Shown here one piece after another: positions 22,250 through 34,485 of a stretch of 64,000 nucleotides of DNA. Positions within the stretch are counted from its first letter, which is position 1; each line of letters opens with the position of its first letter. The notes beneath the pieces are model-generated. The model worked only from the letters and a program-made list of their open reading frames with translations, was not told where the DNA came from and searched no databases. Source of the DNA: Acytostelium subglobosum LB1 (taxonomy: Eukaryota; Evosea; Eumycetozoa; Acytosteliales; Acytosteliaceae); the NCBI RefSeq assembly GCF_000787575.1, contig NW_012236532.1, forward strand, positions 1,118,612 through 1,182,611, in the 5' to 3' direction. Position numbers and translations under genes: made by a program.

Positions 22250-25196
22250 TTATAATATATGTGCAAATGAGTTGTTGTTGTTGGAGTGAAGTGATGATGA
22301 TGTAGAGATATTGAAGTTGAGTGATTGGAGGAATGGATGAGATAGTGCATCTTTGGCTGTGATCCTGGTGAATGGATTGGGATCGAGACAGCGTTCCAAC
22401 AGATCAAAGGCCTCATGTGGCATCGATAACTTGATATCTCCACTCTCATCACGCAGTCGTCGAGCCAAGGCCGTCCAGCTGGTGGGCTCGATATGCTCCG
22501 ACAGGGCAATCTGTTTGTCCAGTATACCGGCCAACTCGGTGATCTTGCGTGTTCCAATGATCGACACAATCTCTGCCAGACTGGTAATATCATCCGGAGA
22601 TATAAAGAATGGATAGCGGCCTGATAATATACTCATCAGGATGACACCAACCGACCATATATCAATAGAGGTCGTCTGCTTATTATACTTTAGCAGTACT
22701 TCTGGCGCTCTAAATCCTCGTGTTCCAGCTCTTGGAGCTTGTTGTTGTTGTTGCTGTTGTTGTTGTGTCCTTTAGTTTGTGGTATTAGTAAATGATTGAA
22801 TGATTGATCATATTATTGAGTGGATGGACCATCCTCGCTGATATACATACTTTGATTCAGCTTGGTTGGCTTTACCCCTTGACTTGGAATCATCCCTTGT
22901 GCGCTTCTTCCTCTCTTCTGGCTCATGTGTTGGTTGTGGAAGCATCTGGATTGTTTGATTGAATGATGATCGATTAATATGGAGTGATGTGGAATGGTTC
23001 CAGCTCCAGCAATCGCACAATCATCAACAACATACCTCTTGTGCCAATCCAAAGTCGATCAACATAAACAAGTTCTTATGTTGGTTGTAAAGGAAGTTGG
23101 TTGGCTTTACATCACGATGGCAAATGTTATGTGCATGTACATGTTTGAGTGCAGTGAATAGAGCATGGAGGTAGTACCTCAACTCGTCTGGCGTCAATCG
23201 GAAGAAGTAATCCTTGAATGAGTCGTGCTCAAAGTAGGGCAGGATCAGTGTGACTTGATCCATGTGTCTGAGTACACCTAGCAGTTTGGAGACATGGCTG
23301 GAGCCACCAACGCGCTGAAGACTGGTGATCTCGTTGAGTATTCGGGTTGGTGATGAGGTGGGCGCCACTCGCTTCAGCGCCACGACCAGCCCCGCATCAG
23401 GCCCCTGAATGCACACTGACTTGTAGACACCGCTGAATGTGCCTTGGCCAATCTTCTCGATGACTTTGAAACGAGCTTTGATCTCGGGGAACTCCTCGTC
23501 GCTGAACTCGGGCGACGTGTCCCCCAACCGAGTGATGTCCATGTATGTGTTGTACACACTGGGGCACTTCTGAAGCGGTGCGATTGCCATTGGCACCTGC
23601 TTCTGTGATCTCAATGGTGGCGTACTGCTCTTTGAGCCGCCATTTGTTGCAGCTCTCTTCCTAGATCCGCCACCAGTGTTGCCATTCGGTTTGCCATTGG
23701 ACACCACCAATGTGTTGTCAATGAAGTTGAGTACTGACTCTGTGTGGTTGTTATTGTTGTTGTTGACGCCATTGGTTGATGTAGTAGTGGTCGATGTTGA
23801 CTTGTTTGTGTCATAGATTGGAAGATACTTTGGATGATGATGATGATGTCCAGTGGAGACGGAAGTGGGAGTGGATGTGCCAGTGCCAGTGCCAGTGCCA
23901 ATGCTGCCGGGGAATTGATAATGAAGTCCATTGTGTTAGAGGTGATAGTGTCGATGATTTCAAATATACATTGCTGCTGGAGCCGTTGCTGTTGCCAATC
24001 TTGCCAGTGCCTTGGAAGGGATTGGCACTTGGAAGTGATTGCGGGGATGTGATGTTGAATGTAGAGTTGGAGTTGGATGTGGATGTAGATGTGGTTGGAG
24101 GTGATAGATATACATTGGAATGAAAGGTTGGCGTGCTCGACAGATTGATGTGGCCCATGTGACTTGGTGAATATGACTCTTGTGACATGTTGTGCGGGGA
24201 ATGATGATGCTGTTGCTGCTGTTGTGTGTGGGGGTAGACTTGGTGTTGTGCTTGCGTTTGATGTTGTTGTTGTTGCTGCTGCTGGGACTGGTAAAAGAGA
24301 TGCTTGTTGGGTGATGGCGTGGGCGAAGTCCTGCTATAGAAGTCGCGCATTAGATGTAGGGAGTCGGGTGAGTTCATTGATTGTGATGGTGAGTTGATCA
24401 GAGGCAGTTGCAGTGGGATCTTGAATGGAGGCGGGTCATTGAAGTGCACAGGCGAGGCATTGACCTGGCTAGATATTGGCGAGCGTGGCTCAATGAATGA
24501 TGATCCCAACGATGTGTCTGAGTTGTTGTAGTCATAGGGCATTTGTTGTTGCATTTGTTGTTGCTGCTGTTGTTGATGTTGCTGTTGCTGTTGCTGTACC
24601 TGCATTGTGGTTGGAATCCTCAATGGGTTGTACATTGACGAGGTTGTCGAGACAGGTGTCTGATGGCTAGGTGATGAGATTGGTGGCAGGACAATGCCTG
24701 ACGACGAGTACTTGTATGGAGGGGAGAGTGATGCATGGGACTTGCTCGTCGATGTGCCTGCACTGTGAGGCGAACTCATTGACACCAATGGAGGTATAGA
24801 CATTGGAGGTCGATGATGCAACATTGAACTTGTTGGTGATATTATGTTATGTATCTGTTGTTGTTGTTGTTGTTGTTGTTGCTGTTGTTGATGTTGTTGT
24901 TGGAGTATGTGATTGCTATGTTGCTGCTGCTGCTGTTGCTGTTGTTGTTGCTGCTGTAGTATATGTTGATATTGTTGGCTATGATGCACAAGTCCATGAC
25001 CATGTCCATTTCCATGATGCTGTTGTTGTTGTTGTTGTTGGTGTTGCAGTTGATGACCAACCATTATATGATAGTTTGAATCATGATTGTTGTTGTTTAT
25101 ACCACTACTTCCATTGATGTTACCATTGCCATTGCCATTGCCATTACCATTGCCACCTACTCCTCCACTACCATTGTTGTTATTATAAGAATTCAT
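22250..25196 (-). CDS. cdc7: Cdc7-type protein kinase (DDK catalytic subunit)
   Basis: Four exons: 23970-25196, 23036-23827, 22851-22945 and 22250-22769, giving 2,634 nt and 877 residues. Residues 1-409 are an N-, G- and Q-rich low-complexity region with Ser/Pro motifs. The kinase domain starts near 525: IGQGTFSGVYKS glycine loop, VVALKRV lysine, CHRDVKPTNF catalytic loop, LIDFGLAQ DFG. It continues across an insert in the activation region (PQPTHEPEERKKRTRDD, then a poly-Q run) to GTRGFRAPEVLL and SIDIWSVGVILMSIL. A large insert between DFG and APE is the hallmark of Cdc7, which phosphorylates MCM proteins with Dbf4 to fire replication origins. The first intron (142 nt, 23828-23969) is not AT-rich and is inferred from frame and GT...AG only. 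The ATG at 25196 is chosen over an upstream TTG. Confidence 0.88.
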
Positions 25197-25501
25197 CAAT
25201 GGAAATGAGAGATTGAGCAAAGGTGCTCAATGCTTGTATATGTTTTAATTGTTCTTGATATTATTGTTGAATGAATGAATGAATTGTATTGGTATTCATT
25301 CATACATTCAAAGTGTACACAGGTTGTTGGAGAATGTCAAAGTTGAGCCATTTGTACAATTTTGCTCACTTTATGTCGGTTTGGAAACAAACAAACCACC
25401 AATGCATCTGAAGGGATTTAACAATTAAACATTCACGATCTGGAAGTAACAAGTACTACTTATAAAGAATAAGAAATAAGAATAAGAACAGGGATACAAG
25501 G

Positions 25502-25947
25502 ATGATGAATGATAGCCATGCATTGTTGTTGGATGAAGAGTTGACAAAGATAAATAAGAGATTTGAGAATGGTGAGATGAAGGCATTTGGACTGAATCAA
25601 CAGAGGATATTGAAGGAGTTCCAAGAGATAAGGAAGCAACAGGCACAGCTATCAGTCAAACAAGTGTCAATAGGTTCTGAACGTATCAAATTCCATGATG
25701 TAGACTCTCTAGGCAAAGACGATCTCAATACCAACGTCTATGAATCAGTGCGCGAACGTGATGAGGATCTGACAAAGTTGACAACATCCCTCAATGTAAT
25801 ATGTAAGAATATGTAAGTATATCGCCAATGACATTGACATGATATTGTTGGATGGATTGGGATGGATGACTAACATCAAACATATCAATGTTGAACAGAG
25901 AGAATGCTAATAAGGTGGCGGTTAATCATCAATCAACATCCAAATGA
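25502..25947 (+). CDS. Small coiled-coil protein of unknown function
   Basis: Two exons, 25502-25812 and 25899-25947 (86-nt intron, GTAAGT...ACAG), 119 residues. The whole protein looks alpha-helical and charged (LDEELTKINKRFENGEMKAFG, RILKEFQEIRKQQAQL, SVRERDEDLTKLTTSLNVICKNIENANKV), with heptad-like spacing and no membrane segment or signal. Size and style resemble small subunits of coiled-coil complexes (for example BLOC-1/BORC-like), but I see no diagnostic motif, so this is only an analogy. It is divergent from cdc7, with about 300 bases between the starts, and convergent with the ak1-like gene. The second in-frame ATG (25505) is an alternative start. Confidence 0.7.
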
Positions 25948-26333
25948 ATGAATGAATGAATGAACGAACACAATGTATATAGATAACGCACGAGCGTATA
26001 ATAGTAATAGTATTAAAGATTAAGAAGAACACTCTAGTTGATCATCGGATATGATGATGATGATCAGCTAACAGGGTGTGATGTGTATATAATAGAGAGG
26101 AAGAAGTTTATTGTGTCCAGAATAGTATTTAAACAATCTGAGTAATCGTACCATGGAAGTATGAGTGTAGTGTAATGTAATGTTGTTGATGTTGATGTTG
26201 ATGTTGCTGGGATGTTGATGTTGCTGGGATGTTGTAATACATATGATGTTGTTTTGGTGTTGTTGGATGTTGGTGGAAGTTGGAAGTTTGGAAGTTGTGG
26301 GAGTGAATGAGTAAGTAGGATATGGAGGTCATA
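25948..26333. other. Convergent 3' region
   Basis: About 385 bases between two convergent stops. It has GATGATGATG and GTTGATGTTGATGTTG simple runs and short GGGATGTTG repeats at 26208-26240. These extend the repeat style of the neighbouring poly-Q gene into its 3' flank. No separate gene is supported. Confidence 0.35.
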
Positions 26334-29300
26334 TTAGGATATAATCTTCCTGATGATATCACCAATGGCTTCGATCTTTGGCTTCTCTTTCTGTGGTACT
26401 GGTGGCAGTGGAGTTTGTGGAGGAATATGACTGCTTGATGCTGCCTGTGGTTGTGCTTGCACTTGTTGTTGTTGTTGTTGTGGAACTTGTTGTTGCTGTT
26501 GTTGCTGTTGTTGTTGTGATTGATGTTGTGGTTGTGGATTCAATGGCGGGAAGTGAACATTAAACGACTGTTGCAGATTCGGTGGGTATATAAATGATGG
26601 ATGCACGTATGATTGGCTGGGAGGACGAGGCACAGTGCCAGACTCTTCACTCAGTGGCTTGGGATTGACGGAGCTCAGACCCAGATGGTGACAGATGGCG
26701 TTGCACTGATGTGTGGAGAAGAATCGTTTGATGCCCTCAATGCCAAGGTTGCCCTTGCCAAAGCCTTGGCCGTCCGACGAATGGATCTGTGGGTCGGTGT
26801 AGACGTCGGCAACTCCCTGGATGTCGACCACGATCAACTGGCAGCCAGAGTCCTCGTAGGAGAAGTGACTGAATGCCTGTGGCGTGTTCCTGTCGCACTC
26901 GTTCTTGAAGCCAAAGTTGTTGTTGTGCTTCTCGTACTTGCCCTCGATGAAGTACTCGACCGCGCAGAACGGCTTGCCCTGTCGCTCGATCAGCTCCATC
27001 ACGAACGCTGGCACAAAGTCGATCTTCTTGGGCGGGTTGCGTGCGTTGAATCGCTCGGCAATCTCTCGTGCGTATGTCTGCATCTCGACATCCTTGAAGT
27101 AGACCATGCGGTCCTCATTCGTGTCTCTAAACAACTTTGCGACCATCTGCGATGTGGGTCCCTCAGCAGAGAGGTCCTTCATGCGGAAGGCCTTTCTCAT
27201 GGCACCCTCGGCGAATGGCGTCTGCTCGGTGATGACAATGGTGGCGGTCTGGACCCACTTGCCCAGCTTGGCGTCGAACCTATGTCTGATCACACGCTCG
27301 GTGCCAGTCAGACGCTGGTCGGGCACGGTATTGACGGGTGGTGCCGCGGATGGTGGGGCCTGGACGACCGCTGGGGCGGACTGCACTTGCGATTGGACTG
27401 GTGTCTGAGCGGGCTGCTGGATGAGCGGCGAAGTCGTCTTAGTGATGTTGTCCACGATCTGTCGTCGTCGGTGCTCAAACTCCTCCTTGTCCATCATGCC
27501 CAAGTCGTAGAGCTTCTTCAGGTTGATAATGTCCGACACACTCTGCTCCTCCTCGGTCTGAGGTGTGGCCTGTGGATTCACCTGCGAGTTTGGCACCTGT
27601 GCCTGCGACTGCTGCAGATTCAGTGGCTGAGCCTGCTGCAGTGGCTGGATTGGTTGCTGTTGTTGCTGTTGCTGGACTGGCATTGGCGCACTCTGGAATG
27701 GCATCCATTGTTGTTGTGACTGTTGCTGAGGCAGATACTGCGAGTGAGCCTGCGGTTGTATTGGAATAGGTGAATGGTGCGGTGGTTGTACAGGTGCTGA
27801 TGAAGAAAGTGGAATTTGGTATTGCTGGGCCTGAGCTTGGGCCTGGGCCTGTGCTTGAGCCTGAGCCTGAGCTTGGGCTTGGGCTTGGGCTTGTGCTTGT
27901 GCTTGTTGCTGTAAATACTGTTGTTGCTGTTGCTGCTGTACTTGTTGCTGTTGCTGCTGCGTCAGGTATTGTCCATTTGGATGTTGTGGCTTGGGATGCT
28001 GTAGAGCGGCGGCGGCAGCGTTGTTGAAGGGGTTGATAGAGGGTATTGGCGGGTTCTGTTGGTAGGGCATGGGAGACGGTGAGGGCGAGATTACATGGTA
28101 TCCATTGTTCAGGTTGCTGTAGTTGGCTGGAGGAACAACGATGTTGTGTGGCGTGTTTGTCAGCACTGGTGATGGCGACGGTGATACCGTAGGCGACAGT
28201 ATACTGTTAATGTGCTGTTGGGGAAGAGGGGGCTGCTGACTAAAGTGTGGCCCGCTGTTGTTCATGCTTGGCATTGGCAGGCCGGTCTGGTCGTCAATGA
28301 ATGGATTGGTATTTTGCTGCTGCTGTTGTACCTGTTGCTGCTGTTGCTGCTGCTGCTTGGCCACGCCCATTGACATATCATCGATGATGTTTCGATCCAT
28401 AAGCGAGACAAACTGTTGGTCAACATGTTGCTGCTGCTGTTGTTGTTGCTGAGGAAGTGCGAATGGGTTGGTCGCGCCAGAGGATTGCGATATGTCGATC
28501 ATGTGCACCTTGAAGTCGGACGGTACGTTGTGTTGCGGTGAGAGGCCGGTTGGCGTGTTGGAGTTCGAAGGAGTCGTGCTCTTTACAAGCATCTCCAAAA
28601 AGTTGTTCTGGTTCGATGACGACGACAACATCGAGCCGTTCTCGATGTGATTCGATTGCTGTACCTGTTGTTGCTGTTGTACTTGTTGTTGTACTTGTTG
28701 CTGTTGCTGTTGCTGAAGCTGTATGTTTTGGAACTGATTGATTCAGGTGTTGTTGCTGCTGTTGTTGCTGTTGCTGTTGTTGTTGCTGATCCTGTAACTG
28801 CTTTCCGGAAACATCATAAGTCTTAAACGGAGAGAATGGATCGAAGCCATTGATGTGTTGATAACTGTTGTTGTTGCCAGTGAATCCGGCAGGTTGTGGC
28901 AGAGGCTGTGCACTGTTGTTGTTGCTGTTGGCCGGTATCTGTATGGCATGCGAGGCGTCGAAGCCAAGGTTGCTCGTGTTGGCATTTGTGTTGGTAAAGG
29001 CAATGCCGTTGCTGGTCTTGAGCGGGTTGGGCGGAACCAACTCGTCAAAGATCGACTTTGTAGGCTTGGGCGACGTGTGTGGCGAGGAGAACGGCGAGAA
29101 GTGATCCAGTCGTTGCGACGTCGATAAAGTGTTGGTCGTGGCCATCGGTATGTTCATGCCGTTGGGCTCGCTCTGGTTGCCGCCCGACACTGACAGTGGC
29201 GAGCTTCCCGTCGAAGGACTGATGCTATCGTGTGGCGAGCTGATCCAGCGCTTCTCAATGTACTTCATCCTAAGAAACTGCTCGAGCTTTGGATCGTCTG

Positions 29301-29835
29301 GCAGAGGTTGGATGAACTCTGCCGGTGACCAATTGGCCAACCAGAACTGTTTCGAAACCTATTATTGTCGCGGCGATGCTAATTAGTCCTCATTCTATCG
29401 CTTGCTCACTCGCTTGATCATTCGATCGCTGATACATACAAGGTTGCCAATGGCCTGTAGCCTCTTTATATCGTCTTCAGAGAATGAGCTGCCCATGATT
29501 GGCTTGACTTTAAACTCGAGTGTACTCCTAATAATGATTGACCAATATGGTCAGTCAGTCAGTCAGTGAGCCAGTCAGTCGCTCTAGTCGCGAGTAAGGG
29601 AGGATACTTACAGGAAGTGTGCACATGTTGGACATATGAAGGTACCGAGTTTAATACAGACATAGGGAACGTTCTAGAGAGATGGTCGCAGAGCACGTAG
29701 TTAGTATCAAGATGTCAAGGTCATCGCTTGAACGAGTGTACATACGATTGAGTTACACTCTGCACATTGTTTGTTGTTTGGATCGAGAAAGAGTGATCTG
29801 AGCAGAGAGTACTTGTCGTTGTGTGCAGGTTGCAT
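26334..29835 (-). CDS. ak1: Alpha-protein kinase with N-terminal ArfGAP-like finger (AK1-like)
   Basis: Four exons: 29746-29835, 29612-29673, 29440-29527 and 26334-29358, about 1,090 residues. Residues 1-130 form an ArfGAP-like zinc finger: CAEC (24-27) and CPTC (44-47) in exact CX2C-X16-CX2C spacing, then IKRLQAIGNL, KQFWLANWSP and FLRMKYIEKRW. The segment after the second CXXC lacks the usual S-G-x-H-R with the catalytic arginine. Long Q/N/S/P-rich linkers follow, including an alternating (QA)n run. The alpha-kinase domain lies near 760-980: RKAFRMKDL, MVAKLFRD, AFSHFSYEDSG, LIVVDIQGVAD, GKGNLGIEGIKRFF, and the zinc-binding HQCNAICHHLGL. The D. discoideum AK1 is known to join an ArfGAP and an alpha-kinase domain, which fits. 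The frame shifts by one base in a Q-rich segment near 28740, probably an assembly error. Confidence 0.85.
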
Positions 29836-32000
29836 TTTCGAAGCCAGGGTATCCAGTGCTGCTGTGGCTGTGGCTGCTGCTGCTGCTGCTGATGTTGATG
29901 CTGCGGTTGCTATGACTGCTATCGATATGTGGTATGTAATGTGTTGTGTTGGTGCTACTGCTGTTGCTGCTGCTGTTCTGTTGCTGCTGTATAATATATA
30001 ATATATATTATGCTATGCTATGCTATGATCTAGACAACGAATGAGATATAATCATAAGTATGATGATGATGATGAGATTGTTGATTGATTGATTGATTGT
30101 TGTGATTGTTGTGATGATAGCCGACGCCGATTGCTTGCACACTGTGAGATTATAATGATGATGATGATGATTATTATGCGTGAGTTGTGGACACAAGTAA
30201 GGTATAGATGTTGTGTAAAGTGATTTAAGCCAGGAGATTATGTTGTTGTTGTTGTTGTTGTTGTTGTTGCTGTTGCTGGTGTTGATGCTACTGATGATCA
30301 CTCTGCCCTGACTGACTGAGACTGAGACTGAGACTTCGTAATGAATGAATGATGAAGGAATGATAGTGATTTGATAGATTGATAGAGTGAGTGATTGATT
30401 GATTGACTTGATGGCTGTCTTGTTGCCGGATGATTGATTGATCACTCTAACACAATCATCAATCAATCAATAATTACTGTGTGGTAGGATAGGGTAGGGT
30501 AGTGTAGAGTAGTGGCGTAGTGATGTGAGTAATGTTGTGTAGTGCTGCTGCTGCTGGTATGTTGATGTTGATGTTAATGTTGTGGATAGATACTTAGATG
30601 AAGAACAAACAACAACAACAAAAACACAAACACAATCACAATAACAATCACATACACTAATGTGTTTACCGCGCAAGATAGCAAGCACGTACATTCATTC
30701 ACTCAATCATTCACTCAATCATTCACTCACTCACTTATTCATTCACATATAATCAGGTAGTGTTGTTGATCAGCAGCCTGGTTTGGCTTGGCTTGTTGGT
30801 ATTTATGAATATGTGTTTGTGTGTATGTGTGTGTGAGTGCGATTGATCAATCAGCAATAACCACACAAGTAACCACACCAATCAACATCGATACATCATG
30901 ATGGACACAAATGGACATAATTATTTATATTGTTGATGATGCGGGCGGGCGGAGGGAATATGTGTGCAGTGTGTGAGGTGCTGTTTGTGGATGGATGGAT
31001 GGATGGACGTGGTTTGATGGATGCGTGCGGAGGTTAACAATGTCACCGATACAATTGATACGACTGTGTAAATCGAGGCTGTATGGATGTGCGGATGTTG
31101 TGGAATAGTCACAGCTTTGATTCTGTTGTTGTATGACGTTGCTTGACAGTGACAGACTGACTAGTCATTGTTGTTGTTGTTGTTGCCGCCAACTGTCACT
31201 GCCTTTGTTGTACATAAAGATAAAAAAAAAAAAAGGAGTATGTCTTCTTACATGATGTCGTTGGTCTATCTACTTCTACTACTACTACTACTGCTGGTGT
31301 TGTGTTGTTGTTACTACTCCTACTACTTTTGTGACATCAATGATCGATCGACTTGTCTCTCTCTGCATCTAGAGTTGTATTATAATCTCACTCTCTTTCG
31401 GACAAATGATTGATTGATTGATTGAACCAAATGAAATGAATGAATACCAAGTGTGATCAAAGTGAGGGAGAGAGAGTGACAATCCGAATGATCTAGATCT
31501 GTCTGTCTTCTGTGTATCTATTCTTTCTGCTCTGTTCTATGTCTATGTCTATGTGTCAATCCAATGCTGTAACTACAGATAAGATTAGATAAATAGAAAT
31601 ATATGTATATATATTGAGATAGATGTAGATGTAATAGAGTAATCCTATGAGATGGTGTTGGTGTAGGTTTAGAATAGAATAATAATAATAATAAATGTTG
31701 ACAAAGGGGAGGTCCCTGACGGCTGGGGACCTTGTTGATCTCGACGCCTGATTTGAGTCCAAGAATGTGTGTGTGGGTGAAATGGACATTGAATGTTTGT
31801 TGGGCATAATTAATTGATTTAAATGTTTTTATTTTTTTGTTGGTGATGTGAACACAGAGTATCTGGCCCAAGTCCTTGGACTCGACAACTCTACAACAAC
31901 AGTGCGCACATCACTCCATGCTTGCATCAACATCCCAGCATTATTTATCTGTGACCGTGATGATGACCCATCAAATTCAATCAATATTATTAAAGATATA
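29836..32000. other. Gene-poor upstream region
   Basis: About 2.2 kb upstream of the ak1-like gene. It is dominated by simple sequence: GCTGCTGCTG near 29870-29990, TGTTGTTGT near 30241-30275, CACTCAATCATT near 30700-30740, GGATGGATGGAT near 30990-31005, an 11-12 base A run near 31220, and a (TAA)n run near 31679-31695. Open frames here are repeat-driven and have no domain. Probable promoter and leader DNA. Confidence 0.35.
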
Positions 32001-32139
32001 AAGAGTGATTGATTGATTCGCTTGGGTGGGAGTCGAGTTGGAATGTGTTTGAGCCCAAGCCTTGCCAATACTTGGTGCCATGCAAGTTGGTGCCACTGAT
32101 CGAATCGATGATGAACGATTGGAATGGTTCCAGGGAGTG

Positions 32140-32712
32140 TCACACATTCATTGACATGGACTTGTAACGATCGTTACATCCTGGAGGATGATCACTGAGG
32201 AGTAGTAACTTTAATGGTTCATCAATTTTATATCCAAGTGACTTACCGTCATTGTCATCTATATTACCTTGCCTGTATCGTTTGTCCTATTATTATTATT
32301 ATTATTATTGTTTTAAAGAGTTTAATGGGATTGTGAGGCATGAAAGAATCCGGATATCTTGTTGGAACAAGAAGTATCGATCATTATCTCAATCAAATCT
32401 TTGGAGGAGAGTTTCAATGACTCGTCGTCCACCTGGTTGTTGTGATTGTTTGGAACTAACCTGTTGACCAATCGGACCATCAATCCATTGAATCCTAGTT
32501 GTGTTGTCGACTGACTGATGGATGTATGTTCTAAATGGAATCATCAATCGATGTCGTTGTTTAAAGCAACAAAAGGGGGGATCGACGTTGATAGTTGAAT
32601 GGATGGTTGTACAACTAACTGAATGTGGTAGAATGTGACCTTCCAGGGTGTTGTTACTGACGTCGTCGTAGATGATGGTGCCGAGGGAGTAACAGGAGTG
32701 GAGGATTGTTGT
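32140..32712 (-). other. Coding-like stretch, possible unrecognised gene or remnant
   Basis: On the minus strand one reading frame with the codon bias of the neighbouring genes (many NNC codons) runs from 32712. It begins with TTILHSCYSLGTIIYDD and contains FRTYIHQSVDNTTRIQWIDG. A possible intron, 32460 down to 32287 (GTTAGT...AATAG, 174 nt, including a (TAA)n run), keeps the phase and leads into DKRYRQGNIDDNDGKSLGY and DHPPGCNDRYKSMSMNV, followed by TGA at 32142-32140. The same frame stays coding-like for about 40 codons beyond that TGA. I found no start codon exon that joins in phase, and recognise no family. It could be the 3' part of a real multi-exon gene, or a decayed one. Confidence 0.3.
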
Positions 32713-32895
32713 CTGGAAACAGACCACACAAAATCATTGTTGTTGCATATCCATGCTTGGGTTACATGGAGGGCCAACCAAATGCGATACCTTGGCCTTC
32801 AATGTCGAGGATTGCCTGTGTAGGTGAGTGTGTGTATGTGTGGTGTCGTTTATGATGAGTTTGTTGCAGGTCGAACGTCTTTACGTCACTTGAAT

Positions 32896-32913
32896 AAAAG
32901 GCGATCGCCTTTT
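32896..32913. repeat. Perfect 18-bp palindrome
   Basis: AAAAGGCGATCGCCTTTT is identical to its own reverse complement over all 18 bases, with GCGATCGC at the centre. It stands in otherwise ordinary AT-rich sequence next to TTACGTCACTT (about 32881-32891). It may be a protein-binding site for a dimer, or chance. Confidence 0.7.
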
Positions 32914-33009
32914 CACAGACAAGGTATCTTTGCAAGAACATGGCGACGCGGCGATGTGCAAAAAAAGGAAATACCTCTCTATGCACTTAATGTTACATCA
33001 CATCCTTGA

Positions 33010-34449
33010 TGATACACACTCACTTCAATCAATCACTCCATGTTGATGTGTGATGATGATGATGGCAGGTACATACACACCTTGCCGGCCCAGCAGGTGT
33101 CCTGGATAGACACCACCACTTAATAAATGGAGACAGAGAGAGCACCGGCTTGGACGAGAGACGAGAGGCAAGAATCAAGATTTTGAGTAACAATAATAGC
33201 GGTCGTTTGTCCGGTGGCGTTCTGCCCAACCCTTCTCTCTGTTCTGTCCTGCCCCGCACCTCAAGTCTTGATACTTTGATACACTACACTACATGTATTG
33301 TAGTTAGTTAACGTTAGATAGTTTAGTTGATGTTGCTATTTTTTTTAATCGTTTAGTTAGTTAGTTGTTGTAGCAGAGTAGAGTAGAATATAGTATAGTT
33401 AGTTAGTTAGATAGTTTAGTTTGTTAGTTTCCTTACCTCTTGTTGTTGTTCAGCAGAAGAGTGAGTGAGAGTGATTGATTGAACTTGATTGAGGTTATGT
33501 TGTTAGTCAGTCAGTCAGATAACATAACACCAACCCAAATCAATCCATAGCAAGTCCAACCAAACACCATTTTCCAACCCAACTACTACTACTTACTGCA
33601 TTCAATCAAAAGTGTCAGGCGACTTCACTCCAACTAAGTTACCATCGTCATCACACTTCCTTCCAACACACACACACTCACGAACACAACAACACGAACA
33701 CACGAACACACTACTTAATCAATCACACAGAACCCCACACACGGCCACACGCACCAGAAGGTGTCAACTACACTCTACATTCTAGTAGTATTAAACTAAA
33801 CCCAAACACGTCAGTGTTGATCACGCCATTCTACTCAAAGGTACACCTTAACAAATCAAACCAACCTCTTGTTATTGTGTAACCTTCTTCTTCTTCCACT
33901 ATCTTCATTGTATGTTTGGACCTTGTGATAATATATATAATATCATTATTAACATTCATTCAATCAAATCAATCATCTTTGTTTACTTCTTACCTGACAG
34001 TATTCATCATCATCCGGATAAACAACACAACAACAGACAGAGATAATAATATATAATTCATCCAAAGAATTTTCTTTGGACCAATCTAAATAATCGTCAA
34101 CCTTACATCGTATAGCACAACGCCTTACACAACTCACGCCAACAACGACCACTCCGGAGTTTGTCCATCCACCAGCTTTGGAATAAAGTCAGACAGGGCC
34201 AACAACAACAACAACAACAATACACCACTCAACTACAGACAAACAGACAGGCAGGCTTGAAGGTCTTTGAAGAAGAGAACCCCGTGAAGGCACAGAGACA
34301 GTATATCTTTGTGGACCTGGGCGCGCCGACAATATCAGACAGGGCCGTCCATCAAGTCGTCAACCATCATATCCAGCACCACCATTACACCAAATTTTAT
34401 CGTCAAATCAGCGCATCATTCATTCATTCTCAATCAAATACACACAAAC

Positions 34450-34485
<36 letters not shown>

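Noticed and set aside
26613-27719. 368-codon plus-strand frame opposite the alpha-kinase
   Set aside because: Mirror of the kinase and Q-rich coding sequence; no recognisable motif.
32140-32142. Selenocysteine recoding at the TGA
   Set aside because: No SECIS element could be recognised by eye and the protein family is unknown; kept only as a remote option.
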